Shown one piece after another: positions 10,263 through 19,361 of a stretch of DNA of 33,663 bases. The stretch is from Bacteroidota bacterium. GTDB lineage: Bacteria > Bacteroidota > Bacteroidia > JABEUT01. The stretch covers positions 1 through 33,663 of the forward strand of contig JABDCH010000020.1 of the NCBI GenBank assembly GCA_013288205.1, written 5' to 3'. Every line of letters starts with the position of its first letter. The first letter of the stretch is position 1. The position numbers were made by a program, and so were the translations under genes. The notes beneath the pieces are model-generated. The model did not search any database. It worked only from the letters and a program-made list of their open reading frames with translations, and had not been told where the DNA came from.

Positions 10263-11357
10263 ATGAAAAAAATATTAATACTCAGCAATGCTAATTCTTC
10301 CCACACCTTAAAGTGGGTACTGGGTATTTTATCTAAGGGATATAAGGTTAAAATATTTTCACTTACACCTTATCCAGGCGGAGTTTTAGCAGACAAGGGA
10401 GCAAGTATTTTTTGTGCTTCTTATGCCGGCAAAAGAAAGATTTTGTACCCCCTTGCAGTAGATGAACTATGGCAGGTGATAAAGGAATTTAAGCCCGACA
10501 TTATTCATGCACACTATGCTTCCAGTTATGGGCTGCTTGGGGCTTTGTCCCGCGTTCACCCTTTTGTGCTTTCCGTATGGGGCAGCGATGTATTCGATTT
10601 TCCGAACATAAGCGCTATTCATAAGCGGATATTTAAATATAACCTGAAAAAGGCTGATAGGATATGTTCCACGAGCCATGTTATGGAAAGGGAAATAAAA
10701 AAATATACCGATAAAGATGTTAGTATAACCCCCTTCGGTGTAGATTTAAACTTGTTCAGGCCAATGCATGTTCATCATGCATTCAAGGAGAATTCCATTG
10801 TAATAGGAACAGTTAAAGCCCTTGAAACCAAATATGGGATGGAATACCTCATTGATGCATTTGCCCTGTTGAAAAAGCGGTTGAAAGGCTACCCACTCAA
10901 ATTGCTTATCGTAGGTAAAGGAACCCTGGATGCTGAATTAAAAGCAAGGGTAAGTAACCAGGGGATTGAAGGTGATACCATTTTTACCGGGTATATCAAC
11001 CCAATTGAAATTCCATCTTATCATAACATGCTTTCCATTGCTGTTTTTCCATCGATAGATGACAGCGAAAGCTTTGGTGTAGCAGCCGTAGAGGCCATGG
11101 CTTGTGAAAAACCTGTTATAGTAAGCAGGGTGGGTGGATTACCCGAAGTGGTTGAAGATAATGTTACCGGGCTGATAGTTCCACCTAAGGATGTTGAAAA
11201 GCTGGCCGACGCCATAGAAAAGTTAGTGAAGGAAGAACAATTGAGGATTACGCTCGGAAAAGAAGGCAGGAAACGCGTAGAAAGGCTTTACAGGTGGGAA
11301 GATAACCTGGAAATTATGCTTGGTATTTATGAAGAAATTCTCGCTTCGAAAAACTAA
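10263..11357 (+). CDS. Glycosyltransferase family 4 (group 1)
   Basis: [80 protein letters not shown]. Confidence 0.94.
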   Translation: MKKILILSNANSSHTLKWVLGILSKGYKVKIFSLTPYPGGVLADKGASIFCASYAGKRKILYPLAVDELWQVIKEFKPDIIHAHYASSYGLLGALSRVHPFVLSVWGSDVFDFPNISAIHKRIFKYNLKKADRICSTSHVMEREIKKYTDKDVSITPFGVDLNLFRPMHVHHAFKENSIVIGTVKALETKYGMEYLIDAFALLKKRLKGYPLKLLIVGKGTLDAELKARVSNQGIEGDTIFTGYINPIEIPSYHNMLSIAVFPSIDDSESFGVAAVEAMACEKPVIVSRVGGLPEVVEDNVTGLIVPPKDVEKLADAIEKLVKEEQLRITLGKEGRKRVERLYRWEDNLEIMLGIYEEILASKN

Positions 11358-12328
11358 TTGGCATTTACATTTACAACCGGTGTATGGTCGCTTAACTTAT
11401 CCAATTCAAGGATAGTCGTCATCCCGTCTTCACTTTCCCTAAACATGCGGCTGAATTTGCGATGAAATAATATTTCATGGTAGGTGTACGAACTCCGTTG
11501 TTGTACCATATCAGAAAATACATCATCAAATCCCCTTATCAGCGCATAAATCTCCACATCGGCATGTTTCATATCTTCCTCAGTATATCCATTCAACGGA
11601 CTATTTTCATCCAGCGGATGAACAACCGTCCAGCTCATTGGCAGGCTCTCTACCCTTTCGCGCTCTAATGACAGGGCATAATATTGATAGGTAAATTCAC
11701 CGTTTTGGTCTACCTTCATACCCACATTCACTTTCAATTCCACATCGGTAAGTGAGTGATTATTCTTGAAATTAACAAATCGGAACATTAAAGCTGTTTT
11801 ACCTTTATAGGGGCTTATGAGCGCATGTTCACTGAATATGAGATATGCTTTAGGTCTTGCAAAACGCCCGTAAATTAAGCCGGTTGCAATGGCCAGCGAT
11901 AATAACCCTATCAATGATTCAAGCGAAGCCACAATGTTTACTCCGTCGCCTACAGGGTTTACTCTGCCATAGCCAACGGTAGTTAAGGTTTGTGTGCTGA
12001 AATAAAATACTTCTTTAAATTTTGTCCATGGGTCGGAGTCTATCATGCCCTGCAACTGGTTAACCCCTACCAGTATATAAACAGACGTAAATAAAAGATT
12101 AATAACAACATAAAATACAAGAACTACCCCTATAAATTTCCAGCGTGGAATGGTGAGCATGGTTTGAAAGATGCTGAATCTTTTTATAAAACCTAACCCT
12201 GTTTTACGAAGGTTGAAGCTCCCGTCTTTATTTACAAAGCGGCTTGAGGCGGTATCGGCTTTATTGCTGAAACCGGTATCGTTATTTATTTTAACCCTCG
12301 AACCTAGTAGTCTGCTGTGATTTGCCAT
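11354..12328 (-). CDS. Inward-rectifier potassium channel, KirBac type
   Basis: EVFYFSTQTLTTVGYGRVNPVG (selectivity filter TVGYGR) followed by SLIGLLSLAIATGLIYGRFARPKAYLIFSEHALISPYKGKTALMFRFVN, matching the Kir TM2 and cytoplasmic domain. Confidence 0.93.
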   Translation of the reverse strand: MANHSRLLGSRVKINNDTGFSNKADTASSRFVNKDGSFNLRKTGLGFIKRFSIFQTMLTIPRWKFIGVVLVFYVVINLLFTSVYILVGVNQLQGMIDSDPWTKFKEVFYFSTQTLTTVGYGRVNPVGDGVNIVASLESLIGLLSLAIATGLIYGRFARPKAYLIFSEHALISPYKGKTALMFRFVNFKNNHSLTDVELKVNVGMKVDQNGEFTYQYYALSLERERVESLPMSWTVVHPLDENSPLNGYTEEDMKHADVEIYALIRGFDDVFSDMVQQRSSYTYHEILFHRKFSRMFRESEDGMTTILELDKLSDHTPVVNVNAN

Positions 12329-12457
12329 TTTTATGATGGATAATACACCTTATCAAATAAGATTTAGTACAAATGTATAATTCTATAGCAGATAATTCAA
12401 CACCGGAGTGAATTATTTTCTGGTCGGAAACAGGTAAACAAAAAGTAATAAAACGGC

Positions 12458-13168
12458 TTATACTTTCATGGTATTAGTGTTTAGGCGGTAGCCTTTCCCA
12501 TGTACATTTATTATTTCAATAGAAGTATCTTCTTTCAGATGTTTCCTGATTTTAGTTATATATACATCCATGCTCCGGGCGCTGAAATAATCAGTATTTC
12601 CCCAAATGTTTTTCAAAGCGACATCGCGGGGCAGCAAGTTGTTTTTATATTGGCATAACAGTTTGAGCAAATCATTTTCCCGGGGCGATAGCTGATGGGC
12701 TCCATGGGGACCTTCCAATTGAGACAGGTTTGTATCGAGCTTGTATTTGCCAAATGTAAATTCAACTGTTTTCGAGTGCCCATTAATAGCAGATGAAGTA
12801 CGCTTTAATACTGCATTTATTTTAAAGATGAGCAGTTCCGAATCGAATGGTTTTACAATGTAATCGTCTGCTCCACATTTATATCCCGTTAGCATGTCCT
12901 CGCGCAACGCTTTTGCCGTTAAAAACAATAAAGGCATATTGGGTTTAAGCTGTTTTATTTCCGTGGCTAGTTGAAACCCGTTCATTTCAGGCATCATTAT
13001 ATCGAGCAGGCAAATATCAAAATGATAGGTGTTGAATGCTTTGAATGCCTCTATTCCATCCGTATACCAATATGTTTCAAAGTCATTCAACTCCAAATAG
13101 TTTTTCAGCAGCTCGCCGAAGCTGTTATCATCTTCTGCCAGTAATATTCTCCATTTTAATTCATTCAT
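12458..13168 (-). CDS. Two-component response regulator, OmpR/PhoB type
   Basis: ILLAEDDNSFGELLKNYLELNDF...DICLLDIMMPEMNGF...LFLTAK...DDYIVKPFD receiver, then a winged-helix domain ending VYITKIRKHLKEDTSIEIINVHGKGYRL. Confidence 0.95.
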   Translation of the reverse strand: MNELKWRILLAEDDNSFGELLKNYLELNDFETYWYTDGIEAFKAFNTYHFDICLLDIMMPEMNGFQLATEIKQLKPNMPLLFLTAKALREDMLTGYKCGADDYIVKPFDSELLIFKINAVLKRTSSAINGHSKTVEFTFGKYKLDTNLSQLEGPHGAHQLSPRENDLLKLLCQYKNNLLPRDVALKNIWGNTDYFSARSMDVYITKIRKHLKEDTSIEIINVHGKGYRLNTNTMKV

Positions 13169-14757
13169 GGTATATTAGATATAGGTATTTCTATGCTTAT
13201 GGTTGTACCTCTTCCTGCATCCGATTCTGCTTTTATAATGCCATGATGGGTTTCCACCACATTTTTCACAAAGCTTAGTCCCAATCCGAAGCCCTGTATA
13301 TGCGATTGCTTGTAATAATCGGAGCGGTAAAACTTATCGAAAATATGGGGCAGGTCTTCTTTATTAATGCCAATCCCGTTATCGGAAAACTGGATGAGTA
13401 GCGTATTGGAATTTGAAAAAGAAATACGGATGCGAATAAGTAAATTGCTGTAAGAAAATTTTACCGAATTATCCACTAGGTTGCAAAACACCTTTTGCCA
13501 AAGCATTTCATTGCCATTTATCATAATGCTTTCGCGCGGGAAAGAGGTTTCTACTCTTGTATTTTTATTTTCCAGGATAAGTTTAAATTCATTTACGGTA
13601 CGGGTAATGGTATCGATGATATTGAAAGATGAAAACTTGAGCGCCTGTGCTTCGTCCGCTAATGAATTCAGTAAAACAGTGCTGATGTCCTTATGCAATC
13701 TGGAGCTTTGTTCCTTGATGGAATGTGCTACTTTTCCAATCTGTTCATTAGTCATGATGCCACTTTTTTCTATCAGCATATCTGCTCCGAGCGATATACC
13801 TGCCAGAGGGGTTTTAATCTCATGCGACATGTGATTGATAAAATCATTTTTGGCAGCTAGTAGATTTTTATGCCGGATAAGTATTTGTATGGTATACAAG
13901 AACAGGATTAACAGGACGCTGATAAGAATAAGTGACAGCACGAAAGCCCACCACACATCGGAATGGATATAATTCAATTTTCCCGGAATGCTTACAAAAA
14001 GCAATATATTTCGTCCGAAGAGGTCATTTGGATATAGATTGATTTTATAACACTGCGATGTATCATAGAAGTGAGAGCTTTTATATACATACCTTCCGTT
14101 GGGTCGCAGCAGGGCAAAATAAAATGTATCAGGCAAGTTGTTTTCTGCCAGTTGACCTTGTATTAGTTTTTTAATATCGGCCGGTTTTACAAAAAGCGAA
14201 TCGGGATTTTTCAGATGAATCATTTTCTGCACCAGTGTATCGATATTAGCTATCTTTTCAAGTTTCTCAGTTATCTGCTGCATCGGGTTCGCATCCATTT
14301 CTACCGTAGGATTATGGACATATACATATCCCGAATCGGGGTTTTCATAAAAAAACAGGCATTTTGCGGTTCTGCCGTTTTTATGTCTGAAACTTTGAAC
14401 AGTTACCACCGTTCTGCCATTATGGCTTATTACACTTACGTTATTGGAAATATCAATAACCAGATTGTTAGCGCTGTCATGCGGGGTAGTAACTTTTTTA
14501 TGAGGATGGAGGGGTTTCTTTGTATTTAATCTGGGGTTTAATATACTATCGAAACCAATTGCATTTTGCATAAGGCTAACATTCTCCTTTTGTTCGGTTT
14601 GTTTCACCACATTTTCAAGCGAACGGTAGGTTGCTGCATCAAATTGCTGGGCGTTTAATTCAATGGCCCTGCGTATCCACCAGGCCTGGATAATTATTAT
14701 ACCCACCAGTATGATGGCAAAAAGAACAGTTATAACAGTAGTAGTTTTGCTTTTCAT
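13165..14757 (-). CDS. Sensor histidine kinase (two TM helices, periplasmic sensor domain)
   Basis: FINHMSHEIKTPLAGISLGADML (H-box), NLVDNSVKFSYSN (N-box), FSDNGIGINKEDLPHIFDKFYR, GFGLGLSFVKNVVETHHG. ATGA overlap with the response regulator. Confidence 0.95.
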   Translation of the reverse strand: MKSKTTTVITVLFAIILVGIIIIQAWWIRRAIELNAQQFDAATYRSLENVVKQTEQKENVSLMQNAIGFDSILNPRLNTKKPLHPHKKVTTPHDSANNLVIDISNNVSVISHNGRTVVTVQSFRHKNGRTAKCLFFYENPDSGYVYVHNPTVEMDANPMQQITEKLEKIANIDTLVQKMIHLKNPDSLFVKPADIKKLIQGQLAENNLPDTFYFALLRPNGRYVYKSSHFYDTSQCYKINLYPNDLFGRNILLFVSIPGKLNYIHSDVWWAFVLSLILISVLLILFLYTIQILIRHKNLLAAKNDFINHMSHEIKTPLAGISLGADMLIEKSGIMTNEQIGKVAHSIKEQSSRLHKDISTVLLNSLADEAQALKFSSFNIIDTITRTVNEFKLILENKNTRVETSFPRESIMINGNEMLWQKVFCNLVDNSVKFSYSNLLIRIRISFSNSNTLLIQFSDNGIGINKEDLPHIFDKFYRSDYYKQSHIQGFGLGLSFVKNVVETHHGIIKAESDAGRGTTISIEIPISNIP

Positions 14758-14857
14758 CCATTCAAATCTATGATTTGTTCAGGAAGTTAATGGCTTCTTT
14801 AACACTTCTTTAACTCTTTTTAACCGCGCATTAACCAAAAACACTTATTTGAGAGAG

Positions 14858-14865
14858 TACTTTTG
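14858..14865 (+). promoter_or_regulatory. Bacteroidetes-type -7 promoter element (TACTTTTG)
   Basis: Matches TAnnTTTG, 20 bp upstream of the ATG at 14886. No clear -33 TTTG at the expected spacing. Confidence 0.4.
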
Positions 14866-14885
14866 CCTCATAAAATTCAAATACT

Positions 14886-15722
14886 ATGAAAACAAATATT
14901 TTCAAATTCAGTATGATTATCATAGGCTTGTCCGGGGCATTAAATGTCTCATCTCAGACATCATCACAGAAAAAAATATGTATTAGTATAGTTGAAATAG
15001 TTAATGGAAAAACGACTCATATTGATACTTGCTTTACCGGGATGAGTGATGAAGAGGTACAAAAGCAGTTGAATGCAATGGGTGTGAATGACATACAAAT
15101 TGCAAAAGACAGAACAGCCTCTGCGAAAATAATAGTAGATAAAGTGATAAATGGAGTAGACAGCATAGCTAATCGTGTTATTGTAATAAATACGGATAAA
15201 AATGGCGGATCAGGCAGCAGTAAAGTGAAAGTAATTTCAGGCAATAGTAATGTGGTGGTTATAGGAGATGATGGATACTACTATACCACTTCTTCGGGCA
15301 ATGAGAGTTCTGCACAAACGGAAATAATCTTAAATACGGAAAAAGATGGCGGCGACAGCAATCATAACGAAGTGAAAGTAATAGTCCTTCGTTCTATCAC
15401 AGTGAATGATCTTTCTGATGCCGACAAGTTAAAAATCCGCAATGGTGTTAATTCAGAAACCGTTCCATTCTCCAATTTGAAAATATATCCGAATCCCGTT
15501 GCATCTACCCTGATGCTTTCATACAGTTCATCGAGCACGGAACCTTTACAAATAACTATTTATGATGAAAACGGAAAAATAGTCTATACTGAAATGGTGA
15601 ATGAAACGGGCGGACAGGTAAATAAATCGATTTCATTAAGCGGATATGCGCCCGGCATATATTTTGTAAATCTTCTGCAGGGAAATCAGCAGGAAACAAA
15701 GAAGATAATCGTAGGGAAGTAG
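14886..15722 (+). CDS. Secreted protein with T9SS type A C-terminal sorting domain
   Basis: N-terminal signal peptide (MKTNIFKFSMIIIGLSGALNVSSQ) and a C-terminus LKIYPNPVASTLMLSYSS...ISLSGYAPGIYFVNLLQGNQQETKKIIVGK typical of Por/T9SS CTDs. Confidence 0.9.
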   Translation: MKTNIFKFSMIIIGLSGALNVSSQTSSQKKICISIVEIVNGKTTHIDTCFTGMSDEEVQKQLNAMGVNDIQIAKDRTASAKIIVDKVINGVDSIANRVIVINTDKNGGSGSSKVKVISGNSNVVVIGDDGYYYTTSSGNESSAQTEIILNTEKDGGDSNHNEVKVIVLRSITVNDLSDADKLKIRNGVNSETVPFSNLKIYPNPVASTLMLSYSSSSTEPLQITIYDENGKIVYTEMVNETGGQVNKSISLSGYAPGIYFVNLLQGNQQETKKIIVGK

Positions 15723-15845
15723 GTAGATTTGTTTTTCGTGTGAAAATAAGGCTTGCAAATTCTTGCGGGCCTTATTCATTTTTATGGCTTAGGTAACATT
15801 CTCTTAATATTACAAGAGTACTTTCGGGTACTTAAAAACTCCGCT

Positions 15846-16889
15846 ATGAAATTTCATCCTGCCAGAATCAGTGTGTTTATTGGACTTACAGCCTTAATAA
15901 GCTTCTCATCATGTAATCGTAATCCGGTTATCGACCAATATACCTTTGTCGTTACCGGCGACGATCGCATAGCAGCTGCCGAAGATTCACTGCATCCTGA
16001 ATACAATACTATTAATGTATACCAAATGAAGCGTCTTTTCAAGGAAGTTTCGGAAATGAAACCCTTGCCAAAGATGCTGATTTTCGACGGAGACCTGGTA
16101 TTAGGGTACACTGGCGGAGATACCGTGAAACTTGCTAATGAATTGCGGGCATGGATAAAAATTTATAAAGAATCTCCTCTCGCATCTACATCGGTGCGCT
16201 TGATTCCTTTTGCAGGCAACCATGAAACATGCGAAAAAATTGGTTCAGGAAGAGTAGCCTATGCTTCCGAAGAAAGAACATTCGCGCGTGAAATGAAAGA
16301 ATTTATTGCAGGAAATAATGGGCCGCATTATACCGGTTTAAGGCCCGGAACCGATAGTTTGATGAGCGACCAAAGCATGCTTACCTATTCATTTGATTTT
16401 GGTGGTGACCATTATGTGATTTTTAACACAGATGCTGTAGACCGCGAAAGCCACATACCTTATCACTGGCTCGAAAAAGATTTAAAACAGGCAAGAGAAA
16501 ATGGGGCGCGTCACATTTTTCTGTTCGGGCATAAACCTGCATGGCCTACCACATTCAATACAGAAACAGGGTTGGATGATTACCCTGCTAACCGCGACAG
16601 CGCCTGGAATGTAATGGAAAGATACGATGCTGATGCTTATTTCTGCTCTCATTTCCATCTTTGGGATACCGTGCATCCTCATGCCGGAAAAACCTGGGAA
16701 GTAGTTTGCGGAAATGCCGGCGCTCCCTGCCCTAAAGATTGGATAGGTCCTTATTACGGCTACACAGTAGTAAAAGTTTATTCAAAAGTAGACCTTACCA
16801 GCATGGGCCGCGACTTGGATTTAAATACTTACACCGAGCCAAGAGACGATAAGGCTACCATGATTCGGGCCCAACTTACTATCCGGTAA
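15846..16889 (+). CDS. Metallophosphoesterase, lipoprotein
   Basis: Likely start is ATG at 15846 (MKFHPARISVFIGLTALISFSSCNRN, lipobox FSSC), not 15753. Motifs IFDGDLVLG, PFAGNHET, HIFLFGHKPAWP and YFCSHFHLWD. Confidence 0.88.
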   Translation: MKFHPARISVFIGLTALISFSSCNRNPVIDQYTFVVTGDDRIAAAEDSLHPEYNTINVYQMKRLFKEVSEMKPLPKMLIFDGDLVLGYTGGDTVKLANELRAWIKIYKESPLASTSVRLIPFAGNHETCEKIGSGRVAYASEERTFAREMKEFIAGNNGPHYTGLRPGTDSLMSDQSMLTYSFDFGGDHYVIFNTDAVDRESHIPYHWLEKDLKQARENGARHIFLFGHKPAWPTTFNTETGLDDYPANRDSAWNVMERYDADAYFCSHFHLWDTVHPHAGKTWEVVCGNAGAPCPKDWIGPYYGYTVVKVYSKVDLTSMGRDLDLNTYTEPRDDKATMIRAQLTIR

Positions 16890-16914
16890 TTACCGGACCC
16901 ATAGAAGCCGCAGG

Positions 16915-17317
16915 CTATTCAGATATTTTATAGCCGGGGTATGCAGGGTCTTGAGGCTTATCTACATATTTTATTCTTACTTTGAGTAACGGACGATTCA
17001 TCTTCCTTGTAGTCTCCATTTCTTCCGGCAGGGCTTTAAAGTATATTCGTAATAATTGGTTCAACACGGCGGAATCGCCCTTGTCGATACTCATCAATGC
17101 TTTTTCCATCAGGGTATCTTTCATTTTTCCGAAACAAATGTCTTTTATATTCAGAACCTGTTGCTCGTACTTATCATCTTCTTTTAGCCACCGGTAGTGG
17201 CCTGGATAGATATATTGGCCATTTTGGCCGCTTTAGTAATATTGCCTGAATTAGCCTCGAGTGCTGTAATCATAGCCTGCTGGTACGTATGGTTCTTTCC
17301 TGGAGTTCCTTTTCCAT
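16915..17317 (-). pseudogene. Frameshifted phage-like HTH / terminase-small-subunit-like gene remnant
   Basis: Minus-strand reading gives three linked segments in different frames: ATG GAA AAG G..., then KGTPGKNHTYQQAMITALEANSGNITKAAKMANIS, then HYRWLKEDDKYEQQVLNIKDICFGKMKDTLMEKALMSIDKGDSAVLNQLLRIYFKALPEEMETTRKMNRPLLKVRIKYVDKPQDPAYPGYKISE*. Two single-base frame changes split a coherent sequence. Confidence 0.7.
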
Positions 17318-17581
17318 GTATAATTTATTTATACAATTATAGACCATGGAATGGTACTCCGCAAAAGAGTCATTGACTTCTCAATGATTGCTTAATGGGT
17401 CTTTTGTATAGCATTTGCCCTGCATTTGTATAAGCAAAAAGAAATGTTAGGGTTCACAAAAAATCTGTCATCACTTACAACGCTTATCTGACCGGGGGTA
17501 GAGTAAGGTTTTAACATTTTCAATTTTAAGTAAAACCATAACATTTTTTTCCTCCATAATATCAATACTAATAGCATAAAT

Positions 17582-17614
17582 AAAAAAACCCCCTTGCTTT
17601 TGGCAAGGGGGTTT
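17582..17614 (-). terminator. Rho-independent terminator for the beta-helix lipoprotein gene
   Basis: ACCCCCTTGC ttttg GCAAGGGGGT with perfect arms. The A-run at 17582-17588 becomes a U-run on the minus-strand transcript. Confidence 0.88.
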
Positions 17615-17643
17615 AGGTCTTAGAAAGTTTTAAAACTTATCAA

Positions 17644-19170
17644 CTAGTGATTGTTACCACCGCCAGTGCTTGGGTAGCAACCGATATCAGCGCTTGGCTG
17701 AGATACAATAAATCCGAAATGGGCATTACTATATACTGGATCAGACGTAACCTTGTTTGTGATGTTTACGAATGCTGAAAAGCTTGTAGTACCTTTTCCA
17801 ATGGCAGGAGAATTAGCCTGAAGATGGAAATCGTAAGGAGTACCCCCGTCAGCATTACCAGTTGCTACTGAAGCAATCATAGAAAGGTTGCCATGTGCAG
17901 GGATATGCTCAGGTATAGGGAAGTTTTTAAACAGCGGAGGGTTTGCTCCTGCCAAAGCAATACTATCAGTACCAGGAAGATTAAGAATATCTCCAGCCGG
18001 ATTGCTGGTTGGATCATAGAAATTCTTAGGTAAATTTAATTGACCGGACGAAGGTATAACATAAGCAATACCTTTTAGTCCACTTCCTGCAGCATAGTCG
18101 AAAAATTGAGCCACTTCATGTGTGGAATCGGCATAAACGTAATTGTTGCTGTAAAACAGGTTGTTTGTATCGGGCCAAGGTATTTGATTTTCCCCATTTC
18201 CAATCCGGATGCCGGTACGGCAATTTACTATCAGGTTATTGTAGCATGTTCCTCTTCCTTGTTGTTCAAAGTCAATATCAGATCCACGGGGTATATATTG
18301 TGCTTGTCTATATCCGCAATTAACATAAGTGTTATTATACATGTTAATATTACATTCAGGACCGCCACTACCTTTGTTTGAACATTTGGTTGTGTTAGTA
18401 GCATCACCAATACATAGGTTAAAGGACATGTCTCCCTGTGTTCCATTTTTCGCATTCAGGCCATCTCCACCGGTATATCCCAATTTTTCGAGGGTGTTTC
18501 TGGCAAAATAAATGCGTCCGCCGGCAAAACGTACGGCATCATCGTTACATCCATATATCCAGGAGTCTGTTAAAATACAGTCGCCATTAGGATTTTGGAA
18601 GTATATAGGCCATCCGGTATAGCCGGATGCTCCGTTATTAAATGGGTAAGTTACTGCAGTCGTTCCGCCTACATAATTAATATGTGTCCATTGAATATCT
18701 AACAATGTGCATGATGTGTCGCAGGCAATTCCATACCAGTCGCCATTTCCGCCATTCCAAGCAGGGTCCGTAGCTGGATTGTTCCCTATTTGGTCAAGAG
18801 GTTTAACAGATGTACTGCCGCTACATCCTTGAATGTAATTAGGGTTAGCTTGTGTTCCGAGTGATATAAGTACACCCTGTACGATAATGATTGAGCCCGG
18901 TTGCATACACACGTTTACACCTGATTGGATTAAAACCGTATCATGTTTTGGAATAATGAAAGCGCCATTAAGCATATAGGTGTTTCCGCTTGTCATAGTT
19001 CCCTGGTAATTGCCAGGTGCTACATTGCCCGCAGGAATAGTTTGACCTACTTGGTAAGGAGGTGTTGAAAGATGAGTTGTTTCAGTTCCTGTTGATGAAT
19101 TTTTCTTGCAGGAAGGCAGTAGGCCTACAACTATGGCCGACATAGCAAGAATAATTGAGATTTTTTTCAT
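17644..19170 (-). CDS. Secreted lipoprotein with right-handed parallel beta-helix-like architecture
   Basis: MKKISIILAMSAIVVGLLPSCKKNSS (lipobox PSC); repeated short beta/Asn-rich segments (NLCIGDATNT..., NINMYNNTYVNCGYR, CYNNLIVNCRTGIRIGNG, NLFYSNNYVYAD). Confidence 0.75.
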   Translation of the reverse strand: MKKISIILAMSAIVVGLLPSCKKNSSTGTETTHLSTPPYQVGQTIPAGNVAPGNYQGTMTSGNTYMLNGAFIIPKHDTVLIQSGVNVCMQPGSIIIVQGVLISLGTQANPNYIQGCSGSTSVKPLDQIGNNPATDPAWNGGNGDWYGIACDTSCTLLDIQWTHINYVGGTTAVTYPFNNGASGYTGWPIYFQNPNGDCILTDSWIYGCNDDAVRFAGGRIYFARNTLEKLGYTGGDGLNAKNGTQGDMSFNLCIGDATNTTKCSNKGSGGPECNINMYNNTYVNCGYRQAQYIPRGSDIDFEQQGRGTCYNNLIVNCRTGIRIGNGENQIPWPDTNNLFYSNNYVYADSTHEVAQFFDYAAGSGLKGIAYVIPSSGQLNLPKNFYDPTSNPAGDILNLPGTDSIALAGANPPLFKNFPIPEHIPAHGNLSMIASVATGNADGGTPYDFHLQANSPAIGKGTTSFSAFVNITNKVTSDPVYSNAHFGFIVSQPSADIGCYPSTGGGNNH

Positions 19171-19361
19171 TGGTTTAATTTATTGGTTGTTTTTAATTTG
19201 AGTCAAAAGTGCGTCAGAAAAATTACCTGAACATTGAAGCAAGATTATCTAATTGTTAACGAAAAATCGGTTTATTAAATAATTATTAAATCATATACAG
19301 GCATTGCAGTTTTCATTTTCAATAATGCCTGTTTATGACTACAAACTATGTTTGCTCATTT

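Noticed and set aside
13481-13834. 117-aa plus-strand ORF
   Set aside because: Antisense to the histidine kinase catalytic region.
17392-17577. 61-aa minus-strand ORF
   Set aside because: No recognisable motif, no clear ribosome-binding site, and sits in an AT-rich intergenic region next to a pseudogene.
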